A stretch of DNA of 64,000 nt from an uncultured Schumannella sp. (GTDB lineage Bacteria; Actinomycetota; Actinomycetes; Actinomycetales; Microbacteriaceae), in assembly GCF_905479755.1 (NCBI RefSeq), contig NZ_CAJQNT010000021.1:1-64000 (forward strand). The letters are read 5' to 3'. Positions 61,922 through 64,000 of the stretch are shown one piece after another. Position 1 is the stretch's first letter. The number at the start of each line of letters is the position of its first letter. The notes below the pieces were generated by a model. That model was not told the DNA's origin. It ran no database searches and saw only the letters and a program-made list of their open reading frames with translations. The position numbers were made by a program, and so were the translations under genes.

Positions 61922-62718
61922 GACCGGGCCGCCTCCACGAAGCGGCGCGCGCGATCGGCGTCGACCGGGTTCCAGGTGTGACCGTCGACCTTGAGCGAGG
62001 AACCGACGATGCAGCCATCGGCGATCTTCAGCATCTCGCCGATCGTGTCGGCGCGCGCGCCGGTGTTGAGCAGCACCGGAACATCGGAGGGAACCGCGTC
62101 GCGAACGCCGCTGAGCGTGCTCGTGGAGGGCCCCGCCCCCGCCATCGGACCGGAGACCAGGATCGCGTCGGCGAGGCTCGAGACGACCGTCGAGCGCGCG
62201 GTCTCCGCGGCATCACGACGCCCGATCGGGGAGGCGAACTCGGGCGTGATGTTCATGAAGATGGCGAGGTCCTGCGCGTCGAGCCGGCGGCGTTCGCGCA
62301 GGGTGTGGGCCGCATCCGTCGTCCACAGTCCCATGTCGGACTCCCAGACGCCCGTGACGACTTCGCGGATGAAGCTGGCGCCGGTGGCGACGGCGGCGGC
62401 GAGGGCGATGCGCGAATCCCAGAGGAAGTCGACGCCGAACGGGATCGAGGTGGGTCGGCACTCGGTGACGACGCGCGCCATGACCGCCGCCGATTCGGGG
62501 CCCGCGTGCAGTTCGTAGGGGCGGTCGTTCTCGTTGCAGAACATGACTGCGTCGAAGCCCGCGTCGACAAGCAGTGCGACGTCGCTGCGCACCTGATCGA
62601 CGAGGCCCTGGATGCCCGCCTTCTCGTCGTAGAGCGGGGTCCCGGGAAGTGCCGGGACGTGCGCCATCGCGATGAGCGGCTTCTCGACGTTCGGGAAGAT
62701 TGAGGCAAAGCGGTTCAC
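61918..62718 (-). CDS. BtpA/SgcQ-family TIM-barrel protein
   Basis: A 266-residue protein of the BtpA/SgcQ family: EKPLIAMAHVPALPGTPLYD at the start, GFDAVMFCNENDRPY, SIPFGVDFLWD, and the phosphate-binding end VLLNTGARADTIGEMLKIADG with GCIVGSSLKVDG. The fold is a TIM barrel; members occur in sugar and nucleoside catabolic operons, but a reaction has not been firmly assigned as far as I know. GTGA overlap with the DeoR gene before it. Confidence 0.9.
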   Translation of the reverse strand: MNRFASIFPNVEKPLIAMAHVPALPGTPLYDEKAGIQGLVDQVRSDVALLVDAGFDAVMFCNENDRPYELHAGPESAAVMARVVTECRPTSIPFGVDFLWDSRIALAAAVATGASFIREVVTGVWESDMGLWTTDAAHTLRERRRLDAQDLAIFMNITPEFASPIGRRDAAETARSTVVSSLADAILVSGPMAGAGPSTSTLSGVRDAVPSDVPVLLNTGARADTIGEMLKIADGCIVGSSLKVDGHTWNPVDADRARRFVEAARS

Positions 62719-63509
62719 TGAGTGTCTCCTGAGGTGGTGCTGGGTGGAACGAGGACGACGTCGGCTCCGGCCGCGCGCGCGGCGGTGACGACGGGATGGG
62801 AGGCGTCGCCGTCGGTGACGAGGATCGTCACGTCCGAGAGCGGGGAAATCGTGACGAGATGGACGCGGCCGAGCTTGGCGGAGTCGGCGCCGACGATCAG
62901 ACGTCGGGAGGCGCCGAGCGCGGCCTGTTTCACGCTCGCCTCCTGGGGGTGGTACTCGGTGAGTCCCCGTTCGGCGTCGACGCCCGCGACGCCGATCACG
63001 AAGGTGTCGCAGTTGTAGCGCGCGAAGGCCTGTTCGGTTTCCGTGCCGATGAGACTCAGCTCGCCCGGACGCACGGTGCCTCCGGTGAGGATCACGCGGG
63101 TGTTCGGCTCGTCGGCGAGCGTGGTGGCGACGGCGATGCTCGGCGTCACCACCGTGAGTCCGAGGTCGCGTCCGCGGATCGCGCGGGCGACCGAGGCCAC
63201 CGTGCTTCCGCTGTCGAGGACGACCGTCTCGCCTGGGTTCAGCAGGGCGGCGATCTGTTCGCCGATGTGGTCTTTGCTCGCGGCGGCCTGGCCCGCGCGC
63301 AGCCCGTAACTCGGCTCGAAGGCGGTGCCGGTGATCGAGATCGCGCCGCCCGAGACGCGGCGCACGACGCCTTGCGCCTGCAGGGCCTCGATGTCGCGGC
63401 GCACCGTCATCTCGGAGACGTCGAACGCTTCGGCGAGTTCACCGAACGACACCTCGCCGGTCTTGATCACGCGCTCTTCGATGAGCGTGCGACGTTCTGC
63501 GACGTCCAT
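62715..63509 (-). CDS. DeoR/GlpR-family regulator
   Basis: A 264-residue repressor. The N-terminal helix-turn-helix is VSFGELAEAFDVSEMTVRRD with the IEALQAQGVVRR wing. The C-terminal domain (about 75-235) is the phosphosugar-binding fold with VVLDSGSTVASVARAI and ILTGGTVRPGELSLIG. It should release DNA upon binding a phosphorylated intermediate made by the kinase of the same operon. It shares one base with the amidohydrolase stop. Confidence 0.93.
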   Translation of the reverse strand: MDVAERRTLIEERVIKTGEVSFGELAEAFDVSEMTVRRDIEALQAQGVVRRVSGGAISITGTAFEPSYGLRAGQAAASKDHIGEQIAALLNPGETVVLDSGSTVASVARAIRGRDLGLTVVTPSIAVATTLADEPNTRVILTGGTVRPGELSLIGTETEQAFARYNCDTFVIGVAGVDAERGLTEYHPQEASVKQAALGASRRLIVGADSAKLGRVHLVTISPLSDVTILVTDGDASHPVVTAARAAGADVVLVPPSTTSGDTQ

Positions 63510-64000
63510 CAGGCCTTCTTCTCCTCGGCGGAAGCCGCACGCATCCGCGACACCAGTGTGTCGAAGTCCCGCTGCTGCTGCGAGAGGGCCTCGGCGACGT
63601 CGAGTGTACGCACCTGACGTTCTGTCATGAGCCAGTGGCCGTCGACCATCGAGTGGCTCACCGACGCCCCGGAGGTTCCGTAGACGATCGCAGCCTCGAG
63701 CGACTGGGCTCCGATCGGCCCGCGCGACACCTCGGAGAGCGGGATCGCGATCAGGTCGGCCACCGCGCCGGCGACGAGCTGGCCGTCGTCGGCGCCGCCG
63801 TCGATCGCGCGCTGACCGCCGCGGGTCGCGATGCCGAGGATCTCACGCGGGGTGACGTGGTTCGGGGTGCGGGAGGCGAACGCGGCGAGCTTGCCGAGGA
63901 TCCGCATCTCTTCGAACAGGTCGGTGTTCGTGTTGTTGCACACGTTGTCGCTGCCGAGCGCCACGAGCACGCCGGCGTCGAGTGCGTCGCGCACCGGCGC
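63509..64000 (-). CDS. amidohydrolase, C-terminal part (runs off the window)
   Basis: At least 163 residues of a metal-dependent hydrolase of the cytosine/guanine-deaminase-like group. DAGVLVALGSDNVCNNTNTDLFEEM holds the metal-binding Asp (GSDN), and VTPREILGIATRGGQRA with VAGAVADLIAI is the usual C-terminal block. The metal-binding HxH part lies beyond the window. It is the first visible gene of the operon with the DeoR, BtpA-like and FGGY genes. Confidence 0.88.
   Translation of the reverse strand, partial: APVRDALDAGVLVALGSDNVCNNTNTDLFEEMRILGKLAAFASRTPNHVTPREILGIATRGGQRAIDGGADDGQLVAGAVADLIAIPLSEVSRGPIGAQSLEAAIVYGTSGASVSHSMVDGHWLMTERQVRTLDVAEALSQQQRDFDTLVSRMRAASAEEKKA

Overview
The window is high-GC DNA whose gene content and order fit an actinobacterium of the Microbacteriaceae type. 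This rests on the tig / clpP1-clpP2 / clpX neighbourhood, an SCO7613-type giant membrane protein, DUF2510 mini-proteins, an Actinobacteria-type RpiB without the catalytic Cys, and many genes whose start codon lies exactly 6 nt after a TANNNT -10 box (leaderless transcription). The genus is inference.

Layout. 1-1320: an IS481-family element with extra copies of its terminal repeat. 1350-10250: housekeeping and stress genes (DMT exporter, aldo/keto reductase, msrA, a hydrolase/TetR pair with twin operators, a second SSB, ettA). 10290-13490: a proVWX-type betaine ABC importer. 13800-20550: two thioesterases, a DMT exporter, a flavin dehydrogenase, a truncated haemoglobin and a mechanosensitive channel. 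20590-22874: a persulfide-stress operon (CoA-disulfide-reductase/rhodanese fusion, rhodanese, CstR-like repressor) with a perfect 16-bp palindrome inside its promoter. 22894-34683: pepN, rpiB, Nei-type glycosylase, PaiB-like protein, amidohydrolase, dps and the SCO7613 protein. 34720-36320: two near-duplicate DUF2510 proteins and a Ser/Thr kinase. 36398-38568: an RsbQ-like hydrolase overlapping a PAS-GAF-GGDEF protein. 38638: lactate dehydrogenase.

39621-49007 is an accessory island built from two related elements inserted in tandem at the 3' end of a tRNA-Gly(TCC) gene. Each begins with a 44-bp copy of the tRNA 3' half followed by a diverged repeat of about 240 bp. Both hold the tail of a tyrosine recombinase gene overlapped by the same small gene. 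In element A the recombinase tail has become fused in frame to a guanidinium-type SMR exporter, which has a guanidine-III (ykkC-III) riboswitch candidate upstream. Element B carries a leaderless DUF4062 protein with a SAP-like tail, a recombinase remnant, a uracil-DNA-glycosylase-like gene divergent from an XRE regulator across a perfect palindrome, and two unknown genes.

49008-60414 returns to core genome: tRNA-Gly, an O-acyltransferase, tRNA-Pro, trigger factor, an SDR/TetR divergent pair, clpP1-clpP2 and clpX. A CopC/YcnI copper cassette on the opposite strand lies between clpP2 and clpX. 60449-64000 is a tightly overlapping catabolic operon on the minus strand (amidohydrolase, DeoR regulator, BtpA/SgcQ protein, FGGY kinase), cut by the window end.
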